Shown: positions 1 through 8,201 of the stretch, in pieces
Numbering within the stretch: position 1 is the stretch's first letter
Layout of the letters: each line of letters starts with the position of its first letter
The notes under the pieces: model-generated
Database searches by the model: none
What the model was told of the DNA's origin: nothing
Seen by the model: the letters and a program-made list of their open reading frames with translations, nothing else
Origin: Desulfovibrio sp.
Lineage (GTDB): Bacteria > Desulfobacterota > Desulfovibrionia > Desulfovibrionales > Desulfovibrionaceae
Assembly (NCBI GenBank): GCA_031273845.1
Contig: JAISRC010000081.1
Coordinates: 1 to 43,795, forward strand
Length of the DNA: 43,795 bases
Direction of reading: 5' to 3'
Translations under genes and position numbers: made by a program

Positions 1-832
1 ACGTGGCCCATCCACCTAACTCGGCCTTGCCAACACTAAACGCACCAGTAATCGGACGCATCTTGTCTGGCTCAAAACTTCCCGCCTCCCGCGAAAGCCC
101 GGTAGTCCAATTTCGGAAAAACAGGTCGCCGTCCGCCGGAAGGAACATCCCCAAGGGATCGGCGGCAGCCGTCCGGAACTTGCCGAGGTTGGCCGCAATG
201 GTTTCAGCATTGGCGTTATAGGGCAGCACCATCCCCTCAAACCCGCCTGCAAAATACTTCTCCGCGAACTGCGGCCAGTCGGAAAACGGGATGTAATCGC
301 CGTTCGGCCACGCGCAAAACGGGGGCAGCACTGTGGAACAGTGGTACTCCGGGGCACCTATTTTGCGATAAAAGTAAGCATCAACTTCGGCTAACCGAGC
401 CTCAAGCGTGGACAGCCGCGCGTCAACATACGCCTTCATCGGGGCACCCTGATTGCGCCAGTATGCTTCGTTCGTCACCGGCTTCGGGCCGGCGCCTCCC
501 GGCCCCGATGCCAGCAGCGCCTGATACATCTGCGCATCATCGCCGATGCACAACGCGCCCGCATAGTAATTGATGTCGTCGGACCAGGGCATGATGCCCC
601 ATCGCCGCAAGGTGAGCAGCGTGCTTGTGCCGAGCCGCCCGAGAGCGTCAAGCAACTGAGTGTTATCATACTTGTCCAGCGTCATGTCCGCGCCTTCGAC
701 CACGCCCGCAAGCTCTTCCTGTACGGCATTAAGCCATTTGTCCGTCACCTGCGTGGGCGGGATCGGGACAAGAGGATCGCCCTCAGTAAATTTGTGATCC
801 GCTGTCGCGCCGGGTCCGTCTATCCTGTGCAT
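1..832 (-). CDS. Phage tail fibre protein, N-terminal part (gene runs off the left edge)
   Basis: An open frame starts at the ATG at 830-832 and stays open to the window edge (about 277 codons), so only the N-terminal part is visible. A purine-rich AGGAGAG ribosome-binding site precedes the ATG. The protein begins MHRIDGPGATADHKF and soon reads VTDKWLNAVQEEL, a layout known from tail-fibre or tail-collar N-termini of phages of this group that attach the fibre to the baseplate. It follows the gp48-like baseplate gene by 18 bases, the usual place for the fibre gene in Mu and P2. It should act in host recognition at the tail tip. The receptor-binding C-terminus lies outside the window. The assignment is by position and N-terminal style, not by a catalytic motif. 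Confidence 0.7.
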   Translation of the reverse strand, partial: MHRIDGPGATADHKFTEGDPLVPIPPTQVTDKWLNAVQEELAGVVEGADMTLDKYDNTQLLDALGRLGTSTLLTLRRWGIMPWSDDINYYAGALCIGDDAQMYQALLASGPGGAGPKPVTNEAYWRNQGAPMKAYVDARLSTLEARLAEVDAYFYRKIGAPEYHCSTVLPPFCAWPNGDYIPFSDWPQFAEKYFAGGFEGMVLPYNANAETIAANLGKFRTAAADPLGMFLPADGDLFFRNWTTGLSREAGSFEPDKMRPITGAFSVGKAELGGWAT

Positions 833-850
833 AACTCTCTCCTGTCCTGA

Positions 851-1540
851 TTATTGATATGCGAAATGTAATACCGTGTGTGCCGGAGCCGCGCGCCGGA
901 AAACACACTCGAAAAAATCATCGCCCCATTGCCGTAAATAATCGCCCGCAACATTGCGCCCGGCCCGGAAGGGCCTGCCTATATCGCCGTTCAGTCGTTC
1001 GACGTTGGCCCAAGACCAGTTCGTCAACGCATCTCCTGCATGCGATACTGCCGTAAACGGCTCGTAATGCACTATGTCCAGATATGTGCCGTATATCTTC
1101 ACATGCACGATCCAGACAAATTGCCAGTCGCCGTTAGATAGTATCTCGCCCGCCTTTGATCCGGCCACAAAAGGCCGAAATTCTTGTATATCAATGTCGT
1201 AGCCGAACACCTGAGCAAGCCAATAGTAATACTCCTTGCTGATGCCCGCCCGCTCTTTAAGCGCGATTGCCAGTTGCACAACGCGCATGTCGTAATCAAT
1301 AGGCCCGACAAAACAGGGATTAGGCAGGCCGTAGACCCGCTCATAATCCTGCATCCATCCGTAATCGGCAAAAGGCGTCAGTCCGCGCAAGACCTCCAGG
1401 GCGGCGTCCCGCGCCCTGTCCAGGGTAAGGCCGTCCGCCGTGCAGCTCACGGCTATAAGATCCGCCTGCGTATCATAGCTGACCGGCGGGAGCAGGGCGC
1501 GGAGCAGGCCGCCGTGCGGGGATGCGGGCAGCGATCTCAT
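851..1540 (-). CDS. Mu gp48-like tail/baseplate protein (DUF2313, YmfQ family)
   Basis: 229 residues, close to the usual length of the Mu gp48 / P2 gpI-type baseplate family (DUF2313). The N-terminal part contains LLPPVSYD and LDRARDAALEVLRGLTPF. The middle has the family-like LPNPCFVG and RVVQLAIALKERAGISKEYYYWLAQ, where the protein describes the wedge contact. The C-terminal half has a repeated theme (FRPFVAGSKAGEIL, then YEPFTAVSHAGDAL). The start overlaps the end of the gpJ gene by four bases, which indicates translational coupling. It is a structural component of the baseplate wedge and belongs to the late operon with gpW, gpJ and the fibre. Confidence 0.85.
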   Translation of the reverse strand: MRSLPASPHGGLLRALLPPVSYDTQADLIAVSCTADGLTLDRARDAALEVLRGLTPFADYGWMQDYERVYGLPNPCFVGPIDYDMRVVQLAIALKERAGISKEYYYWLAQVFGYDIDIQEFRPFVAGSKAGEILSNGDWQFVWIVHVKIYGTYLDIVHYEPFTAVSHAGDALTNWSWANVERLNGDIGRPFRAGRNVAGDYLRQWGDDFFECVFRRAAPAHTVLHFAYQ

Positions 1541-2625
1541 AAGGTCCCCAGGGCGACATCACCCAGGCGCGGCCAGTACACGGCCTGCGGCGCGACATTG
1601 GCGGCCGGCGCGGTCAGGGATACGTCCCCGATGCCCGGCACGCCCAGGATGATCGCCGCAAGTTTGGCGGCGACAACGCCGTCACCGGGCGCGAGGCCGT
1701 CAAAATACAGGGCAAGCTCGGCGCGGGCGCTCCCGGTCAGAGCCGGCAACAACAGCCCGGCGTAAGGATCGACACGCACCAGGGCGGACACATCCACAGT
1801 GACGGGCACCGGGGCAAGCACAAGCGCGTCCGGGCAGGCCACCGGCCGGCGCATGTCGATATGCGACTGGACGGCGGTGACAAGCTCATCGGACGGCAGA
1901 CCGTCGCCGCCTGTGATCACGACATCAACCGTGCCGGGGCCGCGCCGGAGGGGATAACAGCGCGCAAAAGCCACGCCGGGGACCTCAAGCGCCCACAGCT
2001 CATAATCCGTGGCCCGGCCGCCGCCGGGCGGATTGCGCATGTAGTACAGGAGCCGGGCGAGCAACTCGGCGTTGCTCTCAACATCGGACCCGCCGCGCAG
2101 GGTCAGGGCCGCGTCACTCATCACGCCCGCGGGCGGGCTTTGCAGGGTCACGGGCAGATCGTCATAATCCGGCATGGCGCCGGGCAGAGCCGCCGAGCAA
2201 GGCAGGCTGATGCCGCCTTCCGGCACCGGGCCGCCCGGCCAGGGCGCGGTTGTGACAAAGCGCGTTTCCGTCTCCGTTCCGTCGGTGCCCAATTCCCGCA
2301 GGACTGCCGACAGCCCGGCCGGGAATTGGCTAATGTTGGCCTGGGCAAGCGTTAACTGCAGCGTTCCGGCCGCCTTTGTCGCCGGCTTGCGCGTTATGCC
2401 GCGCAGGGCCGCATGCTGCTCAAGGTATTCCGGGTCCGCCGTATCGGGCAGGATCTGGCGGGCGATCCAGATCTGATGATGATACAGCCCGTCAACGGCG
2501 CCGGCCGTGGCCGAGGCGCGCACAAAATGATCGCTGTCGGCATCGGCATGGGCGGTATCGTCGAGATTTTTAACGTCCCGCAGATAGGCTGCGCGGATGT
2601 CCTCAAAAGACGGGATGCTGTACAT
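1537..2625 (-). CDS. Baseplate wedge protein J (Mu gp47 / P2 gpJ family)
   Basis: 362 residues, matching the Baseplate_J family. The N-terminus (MYSIPSFEDIRAAYLRD) resembles other gpJ/gp47 proteins. The middle has AALRGITRKPATKAAG and an extended beta-rich part with LRGGSDVESNAELLARLL and YELWALEVPGVAFARCYP. The LPSDELVTAVQSHIDMRRP segment near residue 260 is the typical hinge before the C-terminal domain. gpJ forms the baseplate wedge of contractile tails together with gpW (gp25) and gpI (gp48), which flank it here. The start lies directly after the gp25 gene; a partial Shine-Dalgarno sequence (AAGG) is visible. Confidence 0.92.
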   Translation of the reverse strand: MYSIPSFEDIRAAYLRDVKNLDDTAHADADSDHFVRASATAGAVDGLYHHQIWIARQILPDTADPEYLEQHAALRGITRKPATKAAGTLQLTLAQANISQFPAGLSAVLRELGTDGTETETRFVTTAPWPGGPVPEGGISLPCSAALPGAMPDYDDLPVTLQSPPAGVMSDAALTLRGGSDVESNAELLARLLYYMRNPPGGGRATDYELWALEVPGVAFARCYPLRRGPGTVDVVITGGDGLPSDELVTAVQSHIDMRRPVACPDALVLAPVPVTVDVSALVRVDPYAGLLLPALTGSARAELALYFDGLAPGDGVVAAKLAAIILGVPGIGDVSLTAPAANVAPQAVYWPRLGDVALGTL

Positions 2626-2991
2626 CTATCCGACCTTAATTTGATAGGAGTACGATTCCCGGTTGCCCAGGTTGTCCTCGACCTCAATCAACAACAGACA
2701 GCGCCCCGCGCCGCTCTGGTCCTTTTCGGGGCTGTACGTCTGCACATGCACGCTCCGCGCCCGCTTGTCCCGCACAAGGGGATCAAGGGCGCTTTGCGCG
2801 TATTGCCGGGCAAGCACGCGGATGCGGTCCAGGTCCTTGTTGCGCTGCAATTCGTGCAGGCGCGATCCCACCGTCGGATCAGCCCACCATGAGCCGAGGG
2901 GGGTCATGAGGCGGATGTACACGGCATTGGCAAGGGTGGAGATACGCTTGCCGGTGTAATCGCCGACGGCGGGATCAAGTTCCGCATCCAT
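2626..2991 (-). CDS. gp25/gpW-like baseplate protein (Mu gp46)
   Basis: 121 residues of the GPW_gp25 family. The signature is visible as DYTGKRISTLANAVYIRLMTPLGSWWADPTVGS and RIRVLARQYAQSALDPLVRD, in pieces typical of the family. It forms the core of the baseplate wedge with gpJ. The ATG lies two bases after the stop of the tail-sheath gene, and no convincing Shine-Dalgarno sequence is present, unlike most genes of this operon. In Mu the gene before gp46 is gp45 (the spike, gpV-like), not the sheath, so the 5' neighbour is unexpected; see findings. Confidence 0.9.
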   Translation of the reverse strand: MDAELDPAVGDYTGKRISTLANAVYIRLMTPLGSWWADPTVGSRLHELQRNKDLDRIRVLARQYAQSALDPLVRDKRARSVHVQTYSPEKDQSGAGRCLLLIEVEDNLGNRESYSYQIKVG

Positions 2992-2993
2992 AA

Positions 2994-4424
2994 TTACAGC
3001 AGCAGGTCTATCCGGCCGGCAAAGACATGCAGACCGTTGACGACATCGCAGGGGATCGCCGCGTTCAGGCGGTTCGGGTCCTGGCTGTCACGTTCCACCA
3101 CAAGGCCGGGCAGGTTGGCCTTCACTTCCTCCACGATTTCCAGATCTTCCAGTTTCAGGAGCACGTCGATCAGTTCCGATCTTACCTTCGGGGCCGTGCG
3201 CGCGGACAGCTTCTCCCGCGGGAAACGCAGGGAAATGCGCTCCCTGCACGCCTTGCGGACGTAATCCAGAGTGCGGATCGTGGTAATGTCGAGCAGGGAG
3301 ATATCCTCTATGCCCTGCGGGTCCAGGGTATAGGTGGAGATGGCCCGGACGATCTGCACCTTGTCGCCGGGGCCGACTTCCAGAGGCGTGATGCCGCCGT
3401 AAAGGGCGGTCTCCTGCTCCGTGCGCCCGAGGCGCCTTTCGAGCGGCGGCACGGCGATGCCGTTGAGTTCCAGGGTATTCAGGGGCCGGGCGGGGTCTTC
3501 TTCGGACGATATAACCGCGCCGTAAGCCGCGGCCACTTCGCAGGGCAGTGACGGCGTGCCGGGGAGCAAGGCTATCGTCGTCCGGCCGGCGTTGACGGAA
3601 GACGCGAGAGTCGTCGCCTGGGCCAAGGTGCCCGTGAGGGCGGTTGCGCCGACGGCGCCGCGTTGTTCCAGGGCGTGTCCCGTGGCGTCCAGATGATCGC
3701 GGAACGCTTCCAGGCTTTCGGCGTCCGTGTAGGGGATAATGATAACCTGATGCCCGGCCGCGAAGATTGAGGCAAAGGCGTCGGCAAGATCGGGATTGAC
3801 CTGTCCGCCGCTCATGGGCGTCAGGGCCGCCGTCTGGCCTTCCGTGGTATTTTCCAGGCGCAGCGGGATCAGGTTGCCGTCGATCCCCTTGTGCCTGGCC
3901 GTCAAAACCAGCGTATCCAATGCCTCCGCGTCGACGGAGGCCGTCACCGGAGACAGTTGCGCGGCATTGATCAGATGGATAAACGCCGCCGCGGTGTCGG
4001 CTGCCGTCCAGGTACGCAGCACGGCCACGCGGTATGCCTCGGCGCCGATGTACAGGGTAATCACGCCGCTCTTTGAGGCCGCGCCCGCAAAAGCCACGCT
4101 CCCGGCCGCGGCAAGGCCCGCCTGCGCATCGGCCACAGTTACCAGAGTCAGGCGTATATAAGGATAAGCCTTGATGGCGGCCCGGCACATGAGATGCCCG
4201 AGGCTGCCCGGCCCGGCATAGAGTCGCGCTTCCAGGTCCGAGTATACCTCTGTCGGAGTATGCACGGGCAGTTCCCCGGCGTCCGTTTTACCCGCGATTA
4301 TGCACACGCGCTGTACGTTGGACGGCAAGGTCCGCACGGCAAGGCGCGTGTTAAACTCAAAGTATTTCCCCGGCTTGCGGATGCTTGCCGGGAGAGTGTC
4401 AAAGCTCACATGCGGACTGGCCAC
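2994..4424 (-). CDS. Contractile tail sheath protein (Mu gpL family)
   Basis: 476 residues, close to the length of Mu gpL. The start is GTG at 4422-4424, six bases after AAGGAGG. Sheath features are MASPHVSFDTLPASIRKPGKYFEF at the N-terminus (in the usual sheath style), the central GHQVIIIPYTDAESL (subtilisin-like fold region), SEEDPARPLNTLELNGIA, and the C-terminal LDYVRKACRERISLRFPREKL. The protein polymerises around the tail tube and contracts on infection. It overlaps the preceding DUF2635 gene by 26 bases. The tail tube gene that normally follows a sheath gene is absent; the next gene is gp25. Confidence 0.93.
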   Translation of the reverse strand: MASPHVSFDTLPASIRKPGKYFEFNTRLAVRTLPSNVQRVCIIAGKTDAGELPVHTPTEVYSDLEARLYAGPGSLGHLMCRAAIKAYPYIRLTLVTVADAQAGLAAAGSVAFAGAASKSGVITLYIGAEAYRVAVLRTWTAADTAAAFIHLINAAQLSPVTASVDAEALDTLVLTARHKGIDGNLIPLRLENTTEGQTAALTPMSGGQVNPDLADAFASIFAAGHQVIIIPYTDAESLEAFRDHLDATGHALEQRGAVGATALTGTLAQATTLASSVNAGRTTIALLPGTPSLPCEVAAAYGAVISSEEDPARPLNTLELNGIAVPPLERRLGRTEQETALYGGITPLEVGPGDKVQIVRAISTYTLDPQGIEDISLLDITTIRTLDYVRKACRERISLRFPREKLSARTAPKVRSELIDVLLKLEDLEIVEEVKANLPGLVVERDSQDPNRLNAAIPCDVVNGLHVFAGRIDLLL

Positions 4425-4602
4425 TGCCGGCCTCCTTGGATGTTGTAATGTTGGTAAGGATCAGGTCCCCCTCCGCTATGCGCCGGCGGTAATAGGCGCA
4501 GTCGGGGACGCGGATGCGCCGGCGGCCCTGGATATAGCCGCCCGCGCCCCATTGCTTGGGGACTCGGACTCCCGGCCGGGCCATGACGGTAAGCGTTTTC
4601 AT
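4399..4602 (-). CDS. Small tail-operon protein, Mu gp38-like (DUF2635)
   Basis: 67 residues, starting MKTLTVMARPGVRVPKQWG, which matches the style of DUF2635 proteins such as Mu gp38, encoded just before the sheath in Mu-like phages. The middle RRRIRVPDCAYYRRRIAEGDLI is typical: a basic strand, then a proline/aromatic turn. Its precise role is unknown; by position it is a tail assembly or accessory protein. The gene overlaps both neighbours, four bases with the gp37-like gene and 26 bases with the sheath gene, as expected for a tightly packed late operon. Confidence 0.75.
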   Translation of the reverse strand: MKTLTVMARPGVRVPKQWGAGGYIQGRRRIRVPDCAYYRRRIAEGDLILTNITTSKEAGSGQSACEL

Positions 4603-5309
4603 GAGTGTGCCTCCGCGCCTTGCAGTGTCAGCATATCCTGCATATCCGGCTCATCATCGTCGCCGGCCGGCGGTTTGAGGTAATATGATATGCCGACACC
4701 CTGGAACGGGGCCAAGTGAGGCAGGGGCGCCAGCGTTGTGCCGTCCGGATGGGGAGCATGGGCGGGCCTTTTGCCGGTATTTGCTTCTTCTTCATCGGCT
4801 GCGGCAGCCGCGCCGCCGCTCAGATCGTCGTACCGCGGCAAGCGCCCGTCCTTGCGGACTTCCAGGGGATAGACCGTATGCCATTCCTGCGCGTATATGG
4901 ATAATCCGTTGCCGCGCAGCTTGCCGTTGTAAAGGCTGGTGGTCCGGCCCGGCCGAAGCTCCTTGATCGGCAGGCCGAAATCCTGTTGCAGCAACAAGGC
5001 GCGTATGTCGGCCAGCATCTGATAGGTGCCGACGTTGACGCCGCCGCGCCGGGAAGCCGCCTCGTTTTCCAGGGCGCGCGCGCCTGCCATGACCAAAAAA
5101 GTCGCCGGGACGTGCCAGACCTCGCGGGTTGTGCCCGTGGGCCTGGGTTCGCCTTCGCCCTTCAGCGCGACCCACACGGCCGGGAAACTCCGCACTACCT
5201 CGGCAAGCTCCGAATCAAACTGCCCGCCGTAGGTTGCAACCGTGCGCAGGTAGGCCGGCTTGGCCTCGGCTATGCGCTTTTTGATCGCGTATTCTATAGA
5301 TGCGATCAT
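4599..5309 (-). CDS. Mu gp37-like protein (DUF1834)
   Basis: 236 residues resembling DUF1834 (Mu gp37). The N-terminus is MIASIEYAIKKRIAEAKPAY, and there are family-like segments FPAVWVALKGEGEP, GTYQMLADIRALLLQQDFGL and YAQEWHTVYPL. The C-terminal third is unusually long and low in complexity (acidic and alanine-rich, AAAADEEEANTGKRP), followed by GVGISYYLKPP; this tail may be phage-specific. By synteny it is a late structural protein between the head-tail connector genes and the sheath, probably at the tail terminator position. Start and stop overlap neighbours by four bases. Confidence 0.8.
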   Translation of the reverse strand: MIASIEYAIKKRIAEAKPAYLRTVATYGGQFDSELAEVVRSFPAVWVALKGEGEPRPTGTTREVWHVPATFLVMAGARALENEAASRRGGVNVGTYQMLADIRALLLQQDFGLPIKELRPGRTTSLYNGKLRGNGLSIYAQEWHTVYPLEVRKDGRLPRYDDLSGGAAAAADEEEANTGKRPAHAPHPDGTTLAPLPHLAPFQGVGISYYLKPPAGDDDEPDMQDMLTLQGAEAHS

Positions 5310-5803
5310 TCGTCATCTCCGCTTGTGCCGTTGGACGCCCAATCGCGGGTACCGGGGCTTATGCTTACGTCGCCGCTGCCGGCGGGTTCTTCCTCTTCAC
5401 CTTCCGGCAACGTAATCAGGAGGCTTGCCTTGCCGGCGGCGATATCCTTGAGCCAGCAGATCGCCCATTTGTAACGCTCAACAATCGGGTCAGTCTCCAC
5501 CGTGCCCGCCCCGGTAAGGCGGTAGCGGGCGATGTCACATACCGCGCTTACCAGTGCGGAGGGCAGGCCGGCGCCGTCGGGCAGGGCGGGACGGGCAAAG
5601 ACGGGGTAGCGGGCGGCGAGGTAGCTCGCCGCTTCGCCGGATGCCCGTTCCAGGGCGCTGTTCAAGATTTCCGCGCGGGCGTCCGCTTCTTCTTCAGGCG
5701 TCATGTCTTCGCCGTCCCGCGCATAGGCGTGGGGCCGGGTCAGTTCGTCAACTTCAAGGTGCCCGAAGGCCAGAAGCATATCCGCGGGACTCGCCAGGAG
5801 CAT
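5306..5803 (-). CDS. Mu gp36-like head-tail connector protein (DUF1320)
   Basis: 165 residues of the DUF1320 family (Mu gp36). It is largely alpha-helical, with MLLAFGHLEVDELTRPHAYA near the start, ILNSALERASGEAASYLAARYP in the middle and LVSAVCDIARYRLTGAG before a segment ending RYKWAICWLKDIAAGKASL. These are the hallmark helices of gp36-like connectors, which bridge the portal vertex and the tail. The gene follows the gp35-like gene directly and overlaps the gp37-like gene by four bases. Confidence 0.85.
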   Translation of the reverse strand: MLLASPADMLLAFGHLEVDELTRPHAYARDGEDMTPEEEADARAEILNSALERASGEAASYLAARYPVFARPALPDGAGLPSALVSAVCDIARYRLTGAGTVETDPIVERYKWAICWLKDIAAGKASLLITLPEGEEEEPAGSGDVSISPGTRDWASNGTSGDDE

Positions 5804-6097
5804 TTACTTGTCCTTTTTCTTGCCTTTTTTGGCCGAGGTTTCGGCTTCTTCCAAGGCGACCTTGCCTTCTTCGCCCCCTGTCGGGGCCTGCCCTTGATCG
5901 GTCCCATTGTCTGTCTTGGACGGGGTGTTTACAGGCGCGGGATTTTCCACCTTTTCCACCACGAGCTGAGGATCTTTTTGCAAAATCCTAAGCTGTTCGG
6001 GCGTAAAGGCATCGTCGCGCCAGATGAAGGGCGTCGGTCCGTGATGCACCCCGGCCCGGTAATGGCCGGTTGCGCGCTTGCTGTGTATGCGGATCAT
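5804..6097 (-). CDS. Small acidic/basic late protein at the Mu gp35 position
   Basis: 97 residues starting MIRIHSKRATGHYRAG at the ATG at 6095-6097; the upstream in-frame extension overlaps the capsid gene and is rejected. The N-terminal half reads FIWRDDAFTPEQLRILQKDP, a short helical element seen in phage FluMu-type gp35 proteins. The C-terminal half is low in complexity, rich in Pro/Thr/Asp and then Glu, and ends in a lysine run (SAKKGKKKDK). It lies between the major capsid gene and gp36, as in Mu. Function unknown; probably a head-completion or decoration accessory. Confidence 0.65.
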   Translation of the reverse strand: MIRIHSKRATGHYRAGVHHGPTPFIWRDDAFTPEQLRILQKDPQLVVEKVENPAPVNTPSKTDNGTDQGQAPTGGEEGKVALEEAETSAKKGKKKDK

Positions 6098-6114
6098 GGC
6101 GTAGCTCCGGGTAA

Positions 6115-7038
6115 TCAGTTGAGCCAGGGCGTCACGATGACTTTGACGATGCCGGCGTTGGGGTTGTCGGCGCCGTTGGCCTTGCGCGACACTACGACAA
6201 CCTCCTGCGCGGCTGTGCGCAGGGACGTGGGCACGACAAGATGCGTTGGACGGATGCCCAAAGGCAGATTGCCGTCGGCCCGCAACGAGCACATGGCGTC
6301 GTAAACGGTATTGAAATTGGCTTCCGTCAGGGGCAGCGTGCTCTTTTGCGCCAACTGCCAGAACGAAAACCCGACGTTGCAGCGATAGCGGATGCCGTAG
6401 CGGTACTGGTCCGTCATGAAGACGGCCTCATCCTTGGTCTCCGTGAGGGCGTCCAGTTCCGGCGTTGTGCGCTGCTGGAAGATCAGCGGACGGAGGGCGC
6501 GGCCGTTATCCATGAGATACCAGCCCGCCCCCTGTTCGGCGTTCTCGCCCGCGACAACGGACAGATTGCTCACCGTTGTCGCATCCCCTGTGCCGTCGAC
6601 ATTGGGGTAGACCGGGTGATCGGTGTCAAAAAAGTTCTGCCCGTCATAGCAAAGCGTTTCCGCGCCGGCTTTCAGCAGGCTGAAGCACTGCTGATCCGGG
6701 AAGACCTTCGCCGCGCGGCCCATTTCCGCAAACAGCGGCTTATAGATGCCGAGTTCGTCGTCTTCGATGGCCGTGCGCGGGATGCCGACGGTTGCCTCGT
6801 ATTTCTTGTTGATGATCTGATAGCCCTGCTCTTTGATGCTCTTGATCGTGCGCTCGCCGATCCACTCAATCAGCGAGGGAAACTGACCGAGCCAGCCGTA
6901 GGTGTTGCTGGCCGTGGAACTGGACACGAGCGTGGCGATGCTTGCGTAATCGCTCGGGGTCTCCGTAAAGACCCGCTGAAACTCGCCCCTGAATCCCGTG
7001 CGCAGGGCGGCGAGCAGGGCGTTGGTTACGACTGCCAT
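6115..7038 (-). CDS. Major capsid protein (Mu gpT family)
   Basis: 307 residues, the size of Mu gpT (about 305). The family pattern is visible: LLAALRTGFRGEFQRVF at the N-terminus, SNTYGWLGQFPSLIEW, KKYEATVGIPRTAIEDDELG and DTDHPVYPNVDG, then a C-terminal domain with YRYGIRYRCNVGFSFWQLA and LVVPTSLRTAAQEVV. This is the HK97-fold head shell protein. It is encoded directly downstream of the protease/scaffold gene, whose stop codon it overlaps, so stoichiometry and maturation are coupled as in Mu. Confidence 0.95.
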   Translation of the reverse strand: MAVVTNALLAALRTGFRGEFQRVFTETPSDYASIATLVSSSTASNTYGWLGQFPSLIEWIGERTIKSIKEQGYQIINKKYEATVGIPRTAIEDDELGIYKPLFAEMGRAAKVFPDQQCFSLLKAGAETLCYDGQNFFDTDHPVYPNVDGTGDATTVSNLSVVAGENAEQGAGWYLMDNGRALRPLIFQQRTTPELDALTETKDEAVFMTDQYRYGIRYRCNVGFSFWQLAQKSTLPLTEANFNTVYDAMCSLRADGNLPLGIRPTHLVVPTSLRTAAQEVVVVSRKANGADNPNAGIVKVIVTPWLN

Positions 7039-7610
7039 TATGCGGTCTCCTTCATTTTGGCATACTCCCCGTGGGATATGCCGAGTTGATCGGCGGCGTA
7101 TTTTTCCTCACTGGACAGGGCCGCGTTTCCCGTGCCCGCGCCCGGAGCGTCTTTGCCCGGCGCCTTGTCCGTCTGCATGTTGTTCAGGGCCGCGAGGGGT
7201 TTTGCGCCGTCCAGATAGATTTTCAGGGCGGCCTGGTCCTTTTTGCCGAGGTCCCGCGCCCAAGATTCAAGACTTTTGGGCAGGCGGCCGTCGGCCAGGG
7301 CGGCTTTGACCGCCGCGTCGATTTCCGCGCCGCTCTGCGCCTGCCGTTGCCCGGCAAGTTCATCTTTCAGGGCCGCGATCTCATGCTGCAAGGCGACAAG
7401 GGCGCTCAGGGGCGCGGAGGCGTCGCCGCCCGCGCTGAGGGCGTCCTTTGCCTTTGCCTCGGCTTTGAGGGCTTCGGCCCGTTTGTCCGCTTCGGCTTTG
7501 GCCGCGGCCAGGGCCGTTTTTTGCGCGTCGATGGCCTTGCACACCGCTTCTGCGTCCGCCGTATCCGGCAGACCGAGCAGCGCGCGCAGGCGCGCCAGAA
7601 ACTGATCCAT
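7038..7610 (-). CDS. Internal in-frame scaffold protein (Mu gpZ equivalent)
   Basis: Inside the protease gene an ATG at 7608-7610 (MDQFLARLRALLGLP) is preceded by a strong ribosome-binding site, GGAGG, six bases upstream. Starting here would give a 190-residue protein made only of the scaffold part: a helical N-terminus, an Ala/Lys-rich coiled coil, and the C-terminal EEKYAADQLGISHGEYAKM segment. In Mu the scaffold protein Z is made from the 3' part of gene I by internal initiation, so this matches a known arrangement. That the start is used is inferred from the RBS quality and the domain boundary. Confidence 0.7.
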   Translation of the reverse strand: MDQFLARLRALLGLPDTADAEAVCKAIDAQKTALAAAKAEADKRAEALKAEAKAKDALSAGGDASAPLSALVALQHEIAALKDELAGQRQAQSGAEIDAAVKAALADGRLPKSLESWARDLGKKDQAALKIYLDGAKPLAALNNMQTDKAPGKDAPGAGTGNAALSSEEKYAADQLGISHGEYAKMKETA

Positions 7611-8201
7611 GTTATCCTCCGCTTGAGGCTCGTTGATGTTGTACCACCGGCTTGCGGCCACGCTCATCATCCCGTCCAGGGCGGGGGTGTTGGTCAGGCC
7701 CGCGTGCAGCAGGCGCGTGATCTCCCCCGTCTTGCGATCATAGGTAAAAGCCGGGGATATATACCTGTACTCGCCGGCCGTGATGTGGTGCCGCGCCCGC
7801 TCCGTCCAAGTGACCTGCGCGTACAGGCCGGCGCCCGGCCTGTAGACGTAGCTCTTGATCCAGCCGGCAGCCGGGGCGGGTTGCCCGTTTTTGGCCGCCA
7901 GAAAAGTCTGATGCTCGTAATCCACAACCAGGGGCACGGCGCGGGCGCTCAAATCGGCCAGCAGCCGCCGGGCTATGCCCTCATCCATGCGCCACGTTTT
8001 GCAGGTCGTGCCCTCGGTGTTGCCCGGCCGCCCGTCCCCCGCGGCAAAATCGCCGTCGGGAAACAACTGGACGTTGTATTCCGCATCCAGAGTCGCGGCG
8101 GTCAGGGCGACGGAGAGAGAGGCAAAACCTGTAATGCGCTTCATGCGGCCGGTATAACCGGCGCGCAGGGGCAGGAAAGGTTGAGGGGCATCAGTCGGCA
8201 A
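7038..8201 (-). CDS. Head maturation protease/scaffold fusion (Mu gpI family)
   Basis: 387 residues from a TTG at 8201 (GGAG six bases upstream), or about 368 from the ATG at 8144 (MKRITGFASLSV), which matches typical gpI starts but lacks a clear RBS. The N-terminal half is the Mu gpI protease domain: VPLVVDYEHQTFLA carries the conserved DYEH motif, then AGWIKSYVYRPGAGLYAQV, YRYISPAFTYD and LTNTPALDGM. The C-terminal half is an Ala/Lys/Glu-rich coiled-coil scaffold (ALAAAKAEADKRAEALKAEA). The protease releases the scaffold during prohead maturation. The gene is followed at once by the capsid gene, as in Mu (I-Z-T). Confidence 0.9.
   Translation of the reverse strand: MPTDAPQPFLPLRAGYTGRMKRITGFASLSVALTAATLDAEYNVQLFPDGDFAAGDGRPGNTEGTTCKTWRMDEGIARRLLADLSARAVPLVVDYEHQTFLAAKNGQPAPAAGWIKSYVYRPGAGLYAQVTWTERARHHITAGEYRYISPAFTYDRKTGEITRLLHAGLTNTPALDGMMSVAASRWYNINEPQAEDNMDQFLARLRALLGLPDTADAEAVCKAIDAQKTALAAAKAEADKRAEALKAEAKAKDALSAGGDASAPLSALVALQHEIAALKDELAGQRQAQSGAEIDAAVKAALADGRLPKSLESWARDLGKKDQAALKIYLDGAKPLAALNNMQTDKAPGKDAPGAGTGNAALSSEEKYAADQLGISHGEYAKMKETA

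Noticed and set aside
1-832. Possible diversity-generating retroelement at the tail fibre
   Set aside because: No reverse transcriptase gene and no template/variable repeat pair is visible in the window.
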